Shown here one piece after another: positions 42,342 through 55,200 of a stretch of DNA of 64,000 nt. The DNA comes from Ampelocalamus luodianensis (Eukaryota; Streptophyta; Magnoliopsida; Poales; Poaceae), in assembly GCA_036346255.1 (NCBI GenBank), contig CM070628.1, positions 28,907,840-28,971,839 on the forward strand. Direction: 5' to 3'. The notes under the pieces were generated by a model that worked only from the letters and a program-made list of their open reading frames with translations, was not told the origin of the DNA and did not search any database. The position numbers and the translations under genes are program-made. Position 1 is the stretch's first letter. Each line of letters opens with the position of its first letter.

Positions 42342-43095
42342 CCTGGATCAAGAAATTTAGGTTAGAAACCAAAGCACTAATACTAGAAGTTGATGAAAGC
42401 GAAAAGTTAACGATTAGGGGAATGAGATATCACCCTAACCGAAAGCCAAAAACAGCAAGTAAACAACTTTAAATGTTTCCAAAGAAGCTCCAAATCAGCA
42501 AAGGAAACATTAAACCAAGCTCAACTTCTCACTGCCACTAACCCGTATTGAATGAACGAGCAATGGTTTGAGAAGATAAAATTTCAGCACACTACCATAA
42601 GTCTAACACTACTCAAAAGCAAGTTTAAGGTGGCAAAATTAGTGTTAGATACTTAGCTAACTAGTATCACATCCTACCCTTTTGTTCCCACAAGTTTTAG
42701 TTGATTAACCTCTCGTTTTCTACCCTATTTAGAACCTTTGAGCCTGCTGTCCGGAAATCGAATGCTCGCTGTCCAGATTTCGCATCCAAGCCTCCTAATT
42801 GAAATCTTCAAATTCGGAAGCCTCAAAACCTTGTAGAGGGCAGCTAACAGTTCAATTTGCCAAACTCATTGGTTCCCAAAACCCAATTTAAACGATAATG
42901 ACTATCTTTTGAGAGAAGGAAAGGAAAAACACTCTTTAAAACTCAATTTAGAGCAAGATGAGAGGAGAAAGCTAAGATAGGTAAGGAGTAAAATATGAGA
43001 ACTTACTTAAGCTTTCATAAACCATTTGATACTTTGAAAATAAGGTTTTCAAAATATTCTAAGGACGACCAAGCTTGGGTTACTACGGTCGGAAT
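42342..43095 (-). other. Element B leader
   Basis: This is an AT-rich untranslated leader related to those of A, C and F. No gene is seen. It ends in AAACTTACTT...-type sequence next to the primer-binding site. Confidence 0.6.
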
Positions 43096-43108
43096 GGCTC
43101 TGATACCA
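43096..43108 (-). other. Element B primer-binding site (perfect initiator-Met tRNA match)
   Basis: The minus strand reads TGGTATCAGAGCC. It is the best of the primer-binding sites seen here and confirms iMet priming for the family. Confidence 0.92.
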
Positions 43109-43112
43109 ACTT

Positions 43113-46100
43113 TATGAGGACCCCGGTTTATTCGGCTTGTACTATTTAACCATCCACTTGGTCCTACAGTACAAATCAAATAAACCAAGCCTCGAGATAT
43201 GTATACTTCCTAGAATTGCAGTATACACACCCCGTTACAAAATCATGCATCAATTCCATTCATACACATAGAGCCAAGCAAAGCAACAATTGAAAGACAT
43301 ATATAATATAAAGAGAGTTATTACAAAAGAGAGGCCGACCGGCCAAACAACACATAAGTAACTAATTTAAACAGCGGAAGCAAAAATGACCATAAGATGG
43401 CTTTAAACAAAAGCCAATCGGTGTGCCTTTACCCACAAGGCAACCAACCGGACCGCCAAGCTAATCGTCCCAAACGGCGCCGCAACACAGCTCACAAAAG
43501 TGAGGCCCTTGGGGCTCACCTTCTTCCTCTGCAACAATTAATATTAAGCAGCGATGAGTACAAAACTTGTTTTTGTACTCGCAAGACCGACGTGTGAGAT
43601 AATGTAACTATAATTAACTACATGCAAGCTTTATTTAAGTGGATGAGGCTCTGACTTATTTTCAAAGATAAAGCAAGTTTTCATTTGCAATAAGGTAATA
43701 GATTCAAAGCAAGTTTGCAATTACCTTTTATTGTTCAAATAAAAGAGAGACAATTATAACAATAGATAGATGGCAACACCAACCTAGAAGTGACTAACCC
43801 ATAGTCACCACAACAATAGCAGGAAGTACCCCTTCATACCACCCATGTCAAGTTTAAGTTTTTAAAAGGTTGTAGTCCAGTTCTTGTGGGAAATAACCAA
43901 GCGTGTCCATAACCTAGGACGAGGCTATTCGAATAGTTTTAACCCTGCAGGAGTGTACCAATGTACCCACACGATAGACCGCCTTTCCACCAGCCACGGT
44001 TAGCACACTTCCTTTGGTATGCAGGCATGGCTAAGTCTAACAAGACGCTTTCCAATGGACGATGCTAATTAAGAGCCGCAACCCACGGGAGAAAGACACA
44101 TTAGACAGTCTAACCGGCCTGCTAATGCTCCCCTCCAACACCACAACACACACACACAAGAACACACCCACCAACCAGCTCATAATTAACACCTCCCAAG
44201 GTACTTAGTCAAGAGAGGTTCCATATCCCCCTCGTGTGGTTAGCACGCAATAATTGCTTGGATCAATGGCACAAGTAACTCGGTCCTTAGGGACTTAGGC
44301 ACCATTCCAATCACACCCAACAGATCACCCAACATACCATTGTGCCCAAGCCAAGATATAATTTTTGTTTTCAGTTTTTGATTTGCAAAATGGTAAAACA
44401 CAAGGGTTGGACATAATGGAATAATAATAGCATTTGTGTGATCAAGATCACCGACTAAGTCGATGATCGCCCAATACTACCGATACTAGGCATGGCTAAG
44501 CAATATTTATTCGAAATCTACTAAGTGATGAGAGTTCATTCATCGAACTCTAACCACAGCAAATAACCTAGGCTCAGGTAGTAGAGGATAATCATTTACC
44601 TACAGATTATGCAACTAGAGGATTACTAATCAATTTAACAACAAAATAGCAATGCATACATAGAAGTTAAACAAAATATTAGACTTTAAAAGTAATGGGA
44701 TCAAATGAGAAATGATCAAACTGCTTGCCTGCTTGTTGTGGCTCAAATTGTTGCGGAGGGTCGTTCTCGGGGTTACCGCAAATATCGAATCCTAAGCGAA
44801 AGAGCGAAAACATCCAATAAGACAAGCAACGCTTAAATGAAAGAGCAAGCAAAAAATTATCCAAACGCGACGAAAATTATACACAAGGTATAATAGGAAT
44901 ATACCTAGACATAGGAATTGGAAAAACTTAATTTGGATTTGTGATGCAAAAGATATTCTCTAAAAACATATTTTCGGCCAAAATGCTATACTTAAATAGC
45001 ACTGTAGCAAAAATATTTTCTAGAAAGGTTTTGAAGCTGAATTTTTATGGTAGCTACCTACTGGTATAGTGATAAGCCATGTAAAATTTCAGGTCATTTG
45101 GAGTTATATTGAAAGAGTTATGGTTTTTCTAAATTGTTTAGGGTATTAAACTAAAATATGATCCTTATGATTTTTAAAGACAGTAAAAATTTGTGAAACC
45201 AATTTTCCTAGCAAATACACTAGCAGTGGAAGCTAATCCAATTGGATTCATACAAAAATGAGCTATAGACTAAAAGTTATGCATTTTACAAGTTTGCTAA
45301 AAGTTCTGAAAACAGTATTAAGTTCACTTGTTTATTATTTTTGAAAGTGGTTTCCATATTTGATCATGGTCTACAATTATTTTTCTATTTAAGTTCAAGT
45401 TATAAGGAAGCTAACAAAATTGGAATCATCTAATTTGGATTTATAGTTACAGAGATACAAAAATGACAAGACCTAAAGTTCTTCAGTTTTGGACTTAGCA
45501 TTTTCGGGCTTTTCCTAACAACCGGAGGCGTGGGCGATTGAGAGCCGTTGATTTCAGATCGGACGATCACTAATGAGCCACGTCGCCCTGACGCTGCTGC
45601 TGCTCGTCCGACAACAGAGGAGTCCCCGGCCGCGAACTTGCTCGGCTCGTCGCCGGCGAGGATCGCCATGGCGAAGCCGGCCAAGGGCCAAAATGGGACC
45701 CTAGCACTATTGCGCACCTAAAGGCAGCTGGGACTGCGCCGGAGGTGGACGGAGGCGGCGGTGCGACGCGACGGAGCGGAGGGAGTGCTACGGCAAAAGC
45801 GAAAACTGCGACAAGGCTAAGCTCGCACAAAGGACAGTGCAAAAACTATGACGGGGTCCTACGGACTTAATGCGACCAACCGGAGCCCATATGGTAGCCG
45901 ACGGCGAGCCGGAGGCTAACGGCGGCGGCGGCGCGACCGAAACAGGAAACCATGGCTAGGGTGCAGCAAAAACTAAACGGGGAAGAGCTTAAGCTCACCG
46001 TGGGTTCATCAAGATGATGACGGGGTTGCGGTGGGCGGAGGATGAACGGAGCGGCCGTGGCGACGTCCAGCCGGCGATGCGAAGAGCTTCACCGTGGAGG

Positions 46101-47467
46101 GGTCAACCGGGCCAAGCTAGCAACACCGGTGGTACCATGAGCTTTGCAATACCATAGAAGCTCCAGGAGGCGTGGATTGGGAAATGGGGTCTTACCGCAC
46201 CGAGAAGAAAAGGGGTCTTTGGCGGCGCGAGCTCCAAAACTCCAATCTCCGCCTCTCAAGAGGAAACCCAAAATAGAGTGAGGTTAAGCACCACGAGGTA
46301 AGAGGATGCAACAGAGCAAGGAGGGAGCCAGGAACCATCGTGATACCGCCTTCACCGTGAGCTTGAAGCTCGGCAATGGCGGCAAGCGGTTTGGGTTTTA
46401 GAGCTCAAACACACACAGAGTACTAGCTCGAGTTGCGCAAAGGTGAAAGGGAGGTCAAGGAGGGAGCAAGGGGGGCTTAAGTAGCCGAGGGGGAGCAAGG
46501 GGCACCGTTGGCCGCCTCGGATGCCAGCGCCTCTCACGGTCGTGACGAGCGACGGGAGCAGTTGAGCCATGGACTTGCGAGGGCGGTGCACTGGCGCGCA
46601 TTAAATGCACTGCAGAGACCCGTTGCGAGGTGACCCAGCGCTGCGCTCCAACCACCCCCTGCCATGGCGCTGCTGACGCGAGCTCTGGCGCTGCGCCGCG
46701 CGAGCGAGAGGAAGGCGACGACAGCCAGCCGTCCGATTCGCATCCAACGGCTATCACGCGATCGCGTTGAAACGGCCGCGCACAAACGTCCACCGTCCGA
46801 TGGAAATCCAACGGTCGAGAACCAAAGGGCAACCGGAGTTGTCCGAATGCATACACGAACGCGAGCCGTCCGATTGAGATCCAACGGTCCAGAGCGCGCG
46901 CGCCCGATCGACCGCGCCGGTACAGTTAGTTGACTCGACCGAGTCGGTTGGCTCGAGCCCGAGTCCGACCGCGCGAGAGGAACAAGCAAACCCATTAGAA
47001 TTTGATTTTTGAGCTGAAACTTTTGGGGATTTAATTGAGGCATCAAATCAACTCCAAAATTTATGAAATTTTAAGCTGGGCTTCGGACTTAATGATTAAC
47101 CTTCCATAAAATTTCCAGAGATTCTTGTGCACTAGAATTTTCTCAATAAATTCCAGAAGGTTATTTGAGGTTTGACCAAGGTTTGACTTGCCTCTAAAAT
47201 ATTTCAAATAATTTCCAAAAATTATGAAATAATTCAGAGGTGTTACCAAGCAACCCTAGAACCAAGGAAAATTATTTCCAAGGGTTTAACAAAAGATTTG
47301 ACCAAGGAGGTTGTTGACTTGATAATTGAGGCTTTTGATTTTGAATTTTCCAAAAATTCTTTTACAAGAATTTTCAGACAAGTTCAAAAGCACAAGGGTG
47401 TAAGAAAAGTTTTAATTTACCCTTAATTTCTTATATTTGAAACACAAGCCAAAATGGGGATGTTACA
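43113..47467 (-). repeat. Element B 5' LTR
   Basis: The LTR is 4355 bp, from TGTAACATCCCC on the minus strand at 47467 to about 43113. Its first 400 bases resemble the A/C and F LTR starts, its middle (45460-46960) is GC-rich, and its last 2 kb carry the conserved block: stem-loops 43558-43578 and 44446-44468, CTATTCGAATAG 43925-43936, and the NPENDPPQ segment near 44700-44770. G is a second copy of the same family. Confidence 0.9.
46474..46486 (-). promoter_or_regulatory. Element B LTR TATA-like box
   Basis: The minus strand reads GGCTACTTAAGCC in a GC-rich setting, and G has the same sequence near 63970-63982. The position corresponds to the TATA-like boxes of C, D and F. TCCAACGG motifs lie just upstream (about 46745-46885). 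Confidence 0.4.
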
Positions 47468-49239
47468 CTGAGTCTAACGGAGGGCTCGTTTCTGTCTTTG
47501 GTGCATCGTGGAGGGTGTGCGGCTGGTTCTTCTCCGAGCACGGTATTTCGCCGCCGCGGCGTTTCCGGCCACCTCGGAGCTCCATCGTCGTCGTGGTTGT
47601 GGGCTTATCCTTCCTGGCGTCAAGGCGAAGCTGGTGCGCACCTTCCTGAAGTTTCTTATTGCTCGTAGCGTCTTCTCCACGGGAGCCGTGTCTTCTTCTC
47701 CGCCTCCGGTCGTCGCGGGCTCAACTCCGGTGACCATCTGACTCCGCGTCACCGTCATCCTGTTCGCAAGGTCTTTGCGAACCTGAAGGTATCATTCACT
47801 CGCCCTAAGACCTCCTGGTTCGCAAGATCAGATGTGCGGCCGCGCCGCCGTCCCCGTGCGCGCCGGTGAGCCACCGGTGATGATTAAGTTTAGCGCTAAT
47901 CATGTCTAGTTTGAGTCTCTGTCATGTGGGCCCGGAATGTCAGTTAGGGGTTGTCTAGTTTCGTTAATACATTTTCTCTGTCGAGAAGCGTATTTCTGCT
48001 GGGTATATGTGTTAGGAATGCATTTTGTTAAAGCCAAAGACGTATTCCTTGAATACGCCTTTGACAGTCGGGCCTGATCGTCTTCCAAGACGCCCATCTG
48101 TCAGCGTCTAGGGCTAGCCAGCTGTGGGTGTAAAAAGGTTTTAGTGCTTATTGATTTCTGAAATGCTTTTCTGTTGCACTTTTAATTCAATTAAACTTAG
48201 AAAATGCATAACTAATTCAATTTATCTCCAAATCGCATGAAACCAGTGCTGATAATTTTCATTTTAAATGTATTATTTACTAAAATTAGTTTCAATCTTG
48301 TCTCTGTTAGCAAAAATCTGTTAAATGATTAAATGATGTATTATGCATTTTCCAAAATTAGAAAATTCATATCTTTTTCAATAATTGTCCAAATCCAGTA
48401 AATCCAATTCTGTAAATTTTCATTTTTAGTGCACTAATTATCAGGATAGATTTTAGATACTGTTTCTGTTCATGAAAATTTGTTAAGTAATTAACTAAGT
48501 GCTTTGATGTGTATTTAGCTTAGAAAATTCATGGGAAATTCATAATAACTTAAAATGAATTATTCTCGGTTTCTAAAATTTTGTTAGATCATGCTTAGGC
48601 CGCTGTGAGTTTTGGCATGTTTTGTTGTTATTGAATGTTTGAGTTTTGTCGATGTTATTCGTTCTTATTCGCTGTTATTTGTTCAATCGTTAGGCTTCGA
48701 CATTTGCGGTAACCCTGAGAACGACCCTCCGCAACAAATTGAGCAACAGCTAGAAGGCAAGCAGTTTGATCATGTTAAACCCCAATATTTTAAAGTCAAT
48801 ATTTTGTTTAATTTGTATGTATGCATTGTTAATTTGTGTTAACCGGATTAGTTAAGTCCGTAGTCGCATATCCCGTAGGTAAATGATTATCCTCTACTAC
48901 CGAGCCTAGGGTATTTCTTTGTGATTAGAGATCGTTGGATGATCTCTTGTCACTTAGTAGATACGATTTCAATCGCTTAGACATGCTTAGTATCGGTAGA
49001 AATGGCGTTATCGACTTAGTCGGTAACCTTGATCACACAAAATTTTACTATAACTTTATGTTTCAGCATTTTTGCTATGTTTAATTGCAAAACTAAAACT
49101 GAAAACAAAAATGATTTAGACTTGGGCTGTGGTATGATTGGTGTGATACGTTGGGTGTGGCGGAATGGTGCCCGAGTCGACTAAGGACCGAGTTACTTGC
49201 GCCACCGCATCGAGCATTTTGCGTGCTAACCACACCGAC
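47468..49239 (+). repeat. LTR fragment E, truncated by B and joined head to head with E'
   Basis: This plus-strand LTR fragment has its 5' part interrupted by B. The start (47468-47790) is GC-rich and promoter-like and ends with GAAG-GTATCA, a possible donor. Next is AT-rich sequence (48140-48680), then the conserved block with the NPENDPPQ segment (48691-48790), stem-loop 1 (49007-49027) and GGAATGGTGCCC (49162-49173). It stops near 49235, before the usual CTATTCGAATAG region. Confidence 0.78.
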
Positions 49240-49730
49240 GGTAGCGCAAAATGCTCGCAGACGGTGGCGCAAGCTCGGTCCTTAACTCGACTCTGCACCA
49301 TTCCATCACACCCAATGCATCACACCAAACATACCATTGTGCCCAAGTCTAAATAATTTTTGTTTTCGCTTTAGTTTTGCAATTAAACAAAGCATGCTGA
49401 AAACATAAGGAATAATAATAATTTTATGTGATCAAGATCATCGACTAAGTCGATGATCGCCCAATTCTACCGATGACTAAGCATGGCTAAGCAACTGGAC
49501 CCGTAATCTACTAAGCGACAAGAGTCCATCCAACGAACTCCAATCACAGCAAATAACCTAGGCTCAGGTAGTAGAGGACAATTATCTACCTACAGATTAT
49601 GCATCTAAAGGATTAACTACTCAATTTAACACAAATTAAGCGATGCATACATACAGTTGAAATAAATTATTAGACTTTAAAATACTGGGATTAACATGAT
49701 CAAACTGCTTGCCTGGCTGCTGTTGCTCAG
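49240..49730 (-). repeat. LTR fragment E', inverted relative to E
   Basis: The sequence matches the reverse complement of the E region 48740-49235, but with differences, including a B-like stem-loop 1 (49436-49458). It is interrupted at 49730 by element F inside the GTTGCTCAA segment. It is therefore a separate, related LTR copy and not a perfect mirror of E. Confidence 0.72.
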
Positions 49731-52700
49731 TGTAACAGCCCTAACTTAGGGTTTGTATTTCAAATGTAAAATTTTGAGGAGAAATAAAAACTTTTGTTGT
49801 CTCTTCAAATCATTTAAAGTTTCTACAATTTTCCCTAGCAATTTCCAATTTGTAGAATTTAATTCTTGTGATTGGAAATTGTTGTTATCAGATTCTTAGC
49901 CTTCAAACTTGTGATCATCCTCTGAAACTATTTTTCCTAGCATCTTGATCATCCTATCTACCTCCCTGAATTATTTCACAATTTTTACATTTTGTTTGCT
50001 ATTTCAAATGGCCAAGTCAACTCTGTTTGAAATCTGGTCAAACTCCCTGGACAGCAGCTTGTGAATTTTCTCTAGAACAATGCAGTGCATAAAAAGTTCT
50101 AGAAAAATTATACAAGGTTGTCCTCTGTCCCTAGTAGCTACCATAAAAATTTCGAAATTTTTGGAGCTCAGAGCTACCTCTAAAAATTCCCCAAACCTTC
50201 TCATCTTTTAAATCAAATCTCGAAATCATCGTCGTCGGCTCTGACCCAACCTCCTGCTCGAGTCCGACTCGCACCACTTGGCTCGGTCGCGTCAACTAAA
50301 CGCATCGCCGAGTCCAATCGATCGTGACCGTCCGATGCAAATCGAACGATCCACGCCGCGCATGCAACCGACTGTCCGAATGCATACACTAATCTCACCG
50401 TCGTTTTAGATCCAGCGGTCGCGCGATATTGATCGAGTCTAACTCGGGCTCGCGCTGCTCTGCGCTATCGCCGACAAGGCGACCCACCTGCAGGTCATCC
50501 CGCCACGCCGCCTCGCCGCTCCAGCGCACCGCCGCGCCGCGCGCTCGCCGGCCGCCGCTGCATGCACGCCGCCACCTAGCTTCACGGTCTTTTCACCGCC
50601 ACCGCCTCACCTCGCGCCTCCGCTGCTCCTACAAAAGCCATCGAGGGTTTTCCCTACCTCGTTTCGTCTCCATTGCCTTTCTTCTCCATCGAGCTCAGAG
50701 CCGTGGCGTCGCGCGACGCCCGAGCATTTCACCGCTCCGGTGGGCTCCGTCCTCGCCGGCCGCGTCCACGGCGTGTTCCACATCTGGGAGTAAACCCCTC
50801 ATGAAATTTCAGGATTCATCGATGCGTGGAACTGCGTGGACTTTCTTCTCAAGTCCGCCGAACCGCCTTTCCACCGCCGCATCTTCTCCGGTGAGCTCCA
50901 GCTCAATTCTTCGCTCGGTGAGCACCACAGACTCCACATTTCTTCTCCACTCACTCGTGTCCTCTCGCTCACCCTGTGCTCCTCGCCGTTGTCGCCTTGC
51001 GCCGCAGTGGGCTCTCGCCGGGCCATCTCCGGCAGCCTCTTGAGCTCCGCGTCATTCGGTGAGTTCCTAGTAACTCATCGATGCTCATCTTGCGCTAACT
51101 TTCATTGTTTACCTCTCGTACAGCCGCACCTTGTCACCCCATCGCGGCCGCCAAGCTCGTCATTGCGCCACCCGGTACATCTCCGGCTTCCCGCGACCAT
51201 CCTTAGCTTCAAAGCAAACTCGGCGACCCATTTTGGCCGTCGCCGCGGCCCTCGCCGCCACTCCACCGCGCGATTTAATCCAGTCGAGCCGCCGAGATCC
51301 TCTGTTCTTTTTCGATTGTGTTCCTCTCATGCATCGGCGGTGGGGCCTCCTTCAAAACCAATTAGTTAGTGCTAATCATGCTTATGATTGTTCTTTAGTT
51401 CACTCTCATGCACGATCAAAGTTTGTAATTGAGGTTTGAAAGTATATAAGTGCAAATTTCCTTGTAGCTCGCTCTGTTGTCATTTTTATACATTGTCGAT
51501 GTCGAAAATTTGTATCATGCTTGCTATTAGGTTTTGTTAGACTTGATGTCTCCTTTTTGTTGTGGTGGTTAGCATGAAATCATTTAGTTGGTATCTTTAA
51601 GTTTCTAAGCTCTTGTTGTCATGTTTGTTCATAAGGGATAGTTAGTTTGCTCATTTTATTTGCCTCTGTACTTTTGAGTTGTCGTTGTTATAAGATTTGG
51701 GTAGTGACCAAATGTTGAAACTTGTTAGCCTTGCAAAATCTAGGTGTGATGCTTAGGGGTATGAATAGCTGAGCATCCTTAGCATCCTATCTTAGGTAGA
51801 AGATCTTTGTTTAGCATCTCATAGTTGGATACTTGATGGTTAGTGTTGTCAATAGCTTTTGTAGTTTCGTAATATCGCTTAATAATGGTTGAGTTAGAGA
51901 AGCTAGCTGTTGTTGATACATTAACTTGATGATTAAATAATAGATGTGCACACAATCACCATCAAAGCCTGTCCAAAGTTTAAAGCATGTTAGAAGTTTG
52001 ATTTTGTGGTTAACCTAGCAAATGAGTGGATGGGTCTCTGTAGCAATTATTTGTCATTCTTTGTGATAGTCTAGCCTTGGTGTATATATTGGTGTTTGTA
52101 TTTGATGTTTGAGTTTTGCGGTGTTATTCGTTTCTTATTATTTGTTTTGTTCGATCGTTAGAAGCCGATATTTGCGCAACCCCGAGGGCGATCCTCCGCA
52201 CCATATTGAGCAACGGCAACCTGAATAAGCGGTTTGATCATGTTTAATCCCAGTATTTTAAAGATTAATATTTTGTTTCAGCTGTATGTATGCATTGCTT
52301 AATTTGTGTTAAATTGATTAGTTAAATCCGTAGCTGCATATCCTGTAGACAAAATATTGATCTCTACTACCTGAGCCTAGGTTATTTGCTGTGATTAGAG
52401 ATCGCTGGATGATCTCTTGTCACTTAGTAGATCCGGGTCAACTTGCTTAGACATGCTTAGCTATCGGTAGAACTGGGCGGTTATCGACTTTAGTCGGTAA
52501 CCTTGATCACACAAAATTTCTATAGCTTTATGTTTTAGCATTTTTGCTATGTTTAATTGCAAAATTAAAAAAATTGAAAACAAAAATGATTTAGACTTGG
52601 GCACAATGGTAAGACTAGTGTGATCTGTTGGGTGTGACTGGAAAGGTGCCCGAGTCAGTTAAGGACCGAGTTACTTGCGCCACCGTACTGAGCATTTTGC

Positions 52701-53816
52701 GTATAACCACACTAGAGTATATGGGACCTCTCTTGACCTAGTACTTTGGCGTGTGTTGGCTCGGGTCGCAGGAGGTCGCAGGAGGGACGGAGGTGGGAGC
52801 ATGGTAGTTGTCCGAAAAGCTTTATCCTGAGTGGGTAGTTGTCTTTTCGGCTTTACCATGTAAGCGTATGGGTTTCTATCCATACGAGCGGCTCGTAGTT
52901 AATACACAATATTGGAAAAAGTCTCGTAGGACTTAGCCGTACGGACATACCTTGAAGTGTGTTTTGGCTTAAAGCGATGCAGTGTGGGTACATTGGTACA
53001 CCCCTGCGAGGTTAAAACTATTGAATAGCCTCGTCTAGGTTATGGACACGCTGGATCGCCCCAAGAACTAGACTACAACATTTAAATTAAAACCTGATGG
53101 GTGGTACGAATCTGGGGATTCGTGCTATTGTTGTGGTGACTATTGGGATAGTCACTTCTAGGTTGTTTATCTTTACTCTTTTGTTATTACTATCCTTACT
53201 GTTATTTCAATTAAAAATGAATTGCAAACTTGCCTTCAAACTGTATTACCCTATTGCAAATGAAAACTGGCTTTATGCAAATGAAACATATGACCTCCAC
53301 CAAATAAGCCTGCATGTAGCATATGAACAGGTCTGTTAGTTCACACGTCAGTCTTGCGGGTACAAAGACAATCTTTGTACTCAGGTGCTTTGCTTAATGT
53401 TTTTGTTGCAGAGGAAGAAGGTGAGCCTCAGGGGCCTCACTTCGTGAGTTTGTCTTTGTCGCCGTGGGTGACGACTAGTCTTGGCGGTCCTGTCGGATGC
53501 CTTGTGGGTTGAAGGCACACCGATTGGCTTTGTTTATAGCCATCTTATGGCACTTTTGCTTCATTGTCTTTTCTGTTGTTATTTGTGTATCTTGTGGCCA
53601 GTCGGCCATTGTCTGTAATATCTTTACTATTTGTTTATCTTCCGTTTGTAGTGTAATGTTTGGACTCTATGTGTGGAATGGAGTTGATGTCTAATTTGTG
53701 CAGGGTGTGTATCTTGCTCAGAAGTATACATATCTCGAGGATCGATTTATTTGATTTGTGATGCTAGGGCCGGTGGTTGGTTAAGCATTACAAACCAAAT
53801 AAACTGGGTCCTCACA
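49731..53816 (+). repeat. Element F 5' LTR
   Basis: The LTR is 4086 bp, from TGTAACAGCCC to GGTCCTCACA. It has an AT-rich start, a GC-rich promoter segment with TACAAAAGCC (50630-50639) and several GGTGAG donor-like sites (50889, 50919 and 51059), a long T-rich stretch (51430-52140), then the conserved block: NPEGDPP-like segment near 52180, stem-loop 1 at 52479-52502, stem-loop 2 at 53360-53380 and AGGAAGAAG at 53412-53420. The long GC-rich open frames at 50429-51439 overlap in several frames and look like composition effects. Confidence 0.93.
50630..50639 (+). promoter_or_regulatory. Element F LTR TATA-like box
   Basis: TACAAAAGCC, preceded by a GC-rich segment and followed by CATCGAGG and pyrimidine-rich sequence. 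The 3' LTR copy near 59415 is the same. Confidence 0.35.
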
Positions 53817-53820
53817 AAGT

Positions 53821-53832
53821 TGGTATCGAGCC
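53821..53832 (+). other. Element F primer-binding site
   Basis: TGGTATCGAGCC lies four bases after the LTR, identical to the sites of A and C. Confidence 0.88.
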
Positions 53833-54221
53833 ATTCGACCGTAGTAACCCAAGCATAGTCGTCCTTAGGATATTTTGAAAGTCTTATTTTCAAATTATAA
53901 AAGGTTTATGAAAACCTAGGCGATTCTCAGTTTTATTCCTTACCTATCTTAGTTTTCTACTCTCACCTTACTCTAATTTGAGTTTTGAGAACTTGGTTTC
54001 TCTCTTCCCTTTTCAAAAGGTAGTTACTTATCGATGGAATTAGTTTTGGGAGAACTATGGAAGATCGTGGGAATAATAGGGTAAGGTGTTAAGTGAGTAG
54101 TTATGCGTCGATTTTCTTTGGTTGATCTTTATCACGCCTTGTGCTTGTTTCTCGACTGCTTTCATGAATTTTGGGTTTTCTTGCTCTTAAATTTGTTACT
54201 AACTTGTCTTAGTAAAGCAGG
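53833..54221 (+). other. Element F leader
   Basis: This AT-rich leader contains GTTTTGGGAGAACTATGGAAG and ends ACTTGTCTTAGTAAAGCAGG before the gag ATG, parallel to C. Nothing else is seen in it. Confidence 0.65.
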
Positions 54222-55200
54222 ATGGCCGAGAGAACAGCGTGGCGATCAGTGATGGTCATGATGAGGAGCTTCCCTCCTCAGACCATGGTGAGGTTCTCGC
54301 TCGGTCGAGCGAAACCGCATGGACCAGACAGCGCATCTTGGAGGTTATTGCTAGGAATACCTCCACTCCCTGCCGTGGTGGCGGCCACCGACTCGCGGGG
54401 ACTTGCGAGTTCCTCCGTACCACGCCGCCGACTTTCTCCGCTCAGGACCCTCTCGATGCGGATGATTGGTCGCGCATGGTTGGCGGAAGCTCAACATAGC
54501 TCGATGCGGCGCGAGATAAGGCACTCTTCGCGTCCCACCACTCGAGGCGCGGCACTCTCATGGTGGGAGAACTATCTCGCCATGCAGCCCGCGGGCCATG
54601 TGGTCGCGTGGGAGGAGTTCGGTCCGCTTTTAGTCGGGCCCATATCCCGGATGGCACGATGAAGTGAAGAAAAAGAGTTTCTCGCGCTCAAACAAGAGCG
54701 CAAATGCGTGACGGAGTACCATGCGAGTTTAATCACTTGGCTCGTTATGCTCGGGTGAGGTGGCCTCGAGATGAGGCTAAGCGGGAGAAGTTTATGGATG
54801 GCTTGTCAGAGGAGCTGCGAGGACAAGCTATCTGTTGTGGACTTCTCGCACTTTCGAGCCTTGGTAGATAAGGCCATCGTTGCGAGCATAAGGCAAAGCG
54901 GCTGGCGAGTCCCGCAGCGCAAATGGGAGGCATCAATCTACTCACACCGGCCTCGTTCGTCCTCGGTGGGCGGCACGATGGCCGTTCTTTTGCTCCACGG
55001 CGCCGAGGCCATCTCGCACCAGCTCCTCGCCCACCGCAGGCGTGTTTCAGCCACGTGCGCTGCGATCCAGCACAGAGCGGCCTCCGCAATCCGGCGGCGA
55101 GGTTACTTGTTTTCGCCACAACAAGGGCCATTATGCGAATGCACGCCTCGAGTGTTGCGGCAGCCCTCGTCCTAATGGAGGACGCGGGCGAGTGGTCATC
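54222..55200 (+). pseudogene. gag: Element F gag (frameshifted)
   Basis: The start is the ATG at 54222, reading MAERTAWRSVMVMM, with a continuation in a shifted frame, DGHDEELPSSDHGEVLARS. Later pieces read LEVIARNTSTPC, GTCEFLRTTPPTFSAQDPLDADDW, RGAALSWWENYLAMQPAGHVVAWEEFG, KRE.FMDGLSEEL-type sequence near 54780-54830, and a Pro/Arg-rich linker. A damaged knuckle ends HNKGHYAN near 55115-55140. It is one of the better-preserved gag N-termini here. Confidence 0.8.

Larger units (their letters stand above)
23215..47467 (-). mobile_element. Element B: Tekay-like chromovirus split by C and truncated by A
   Basis: On the minus strand the element begins at 47467 (TGTAACATCCCC), with a 5' LTR down to 43113, a primer-binding site, leader, gag, protease and start of RT to 40573. 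It resumes at 25010 with RT, RNase H and integrase, and stops at 23215 where A was inserted. Its chromodomain and 3' LTR must lie left of the window. Removing C restores one continuous RT region at the TTGTT target site. The right flank is ctgag (47468-47472). Confidence 0.88.

Noticed and set aside
50429..51439. Long GC-rich open frames (up to 204 codons) in the F 5' LTR
   Set aside because: They overlap in several frames, are Ser/Arg/Pro-rich, are not maintained in the sister LTR at 59214-60164, and lie in a promoter-like GC-rich segment.
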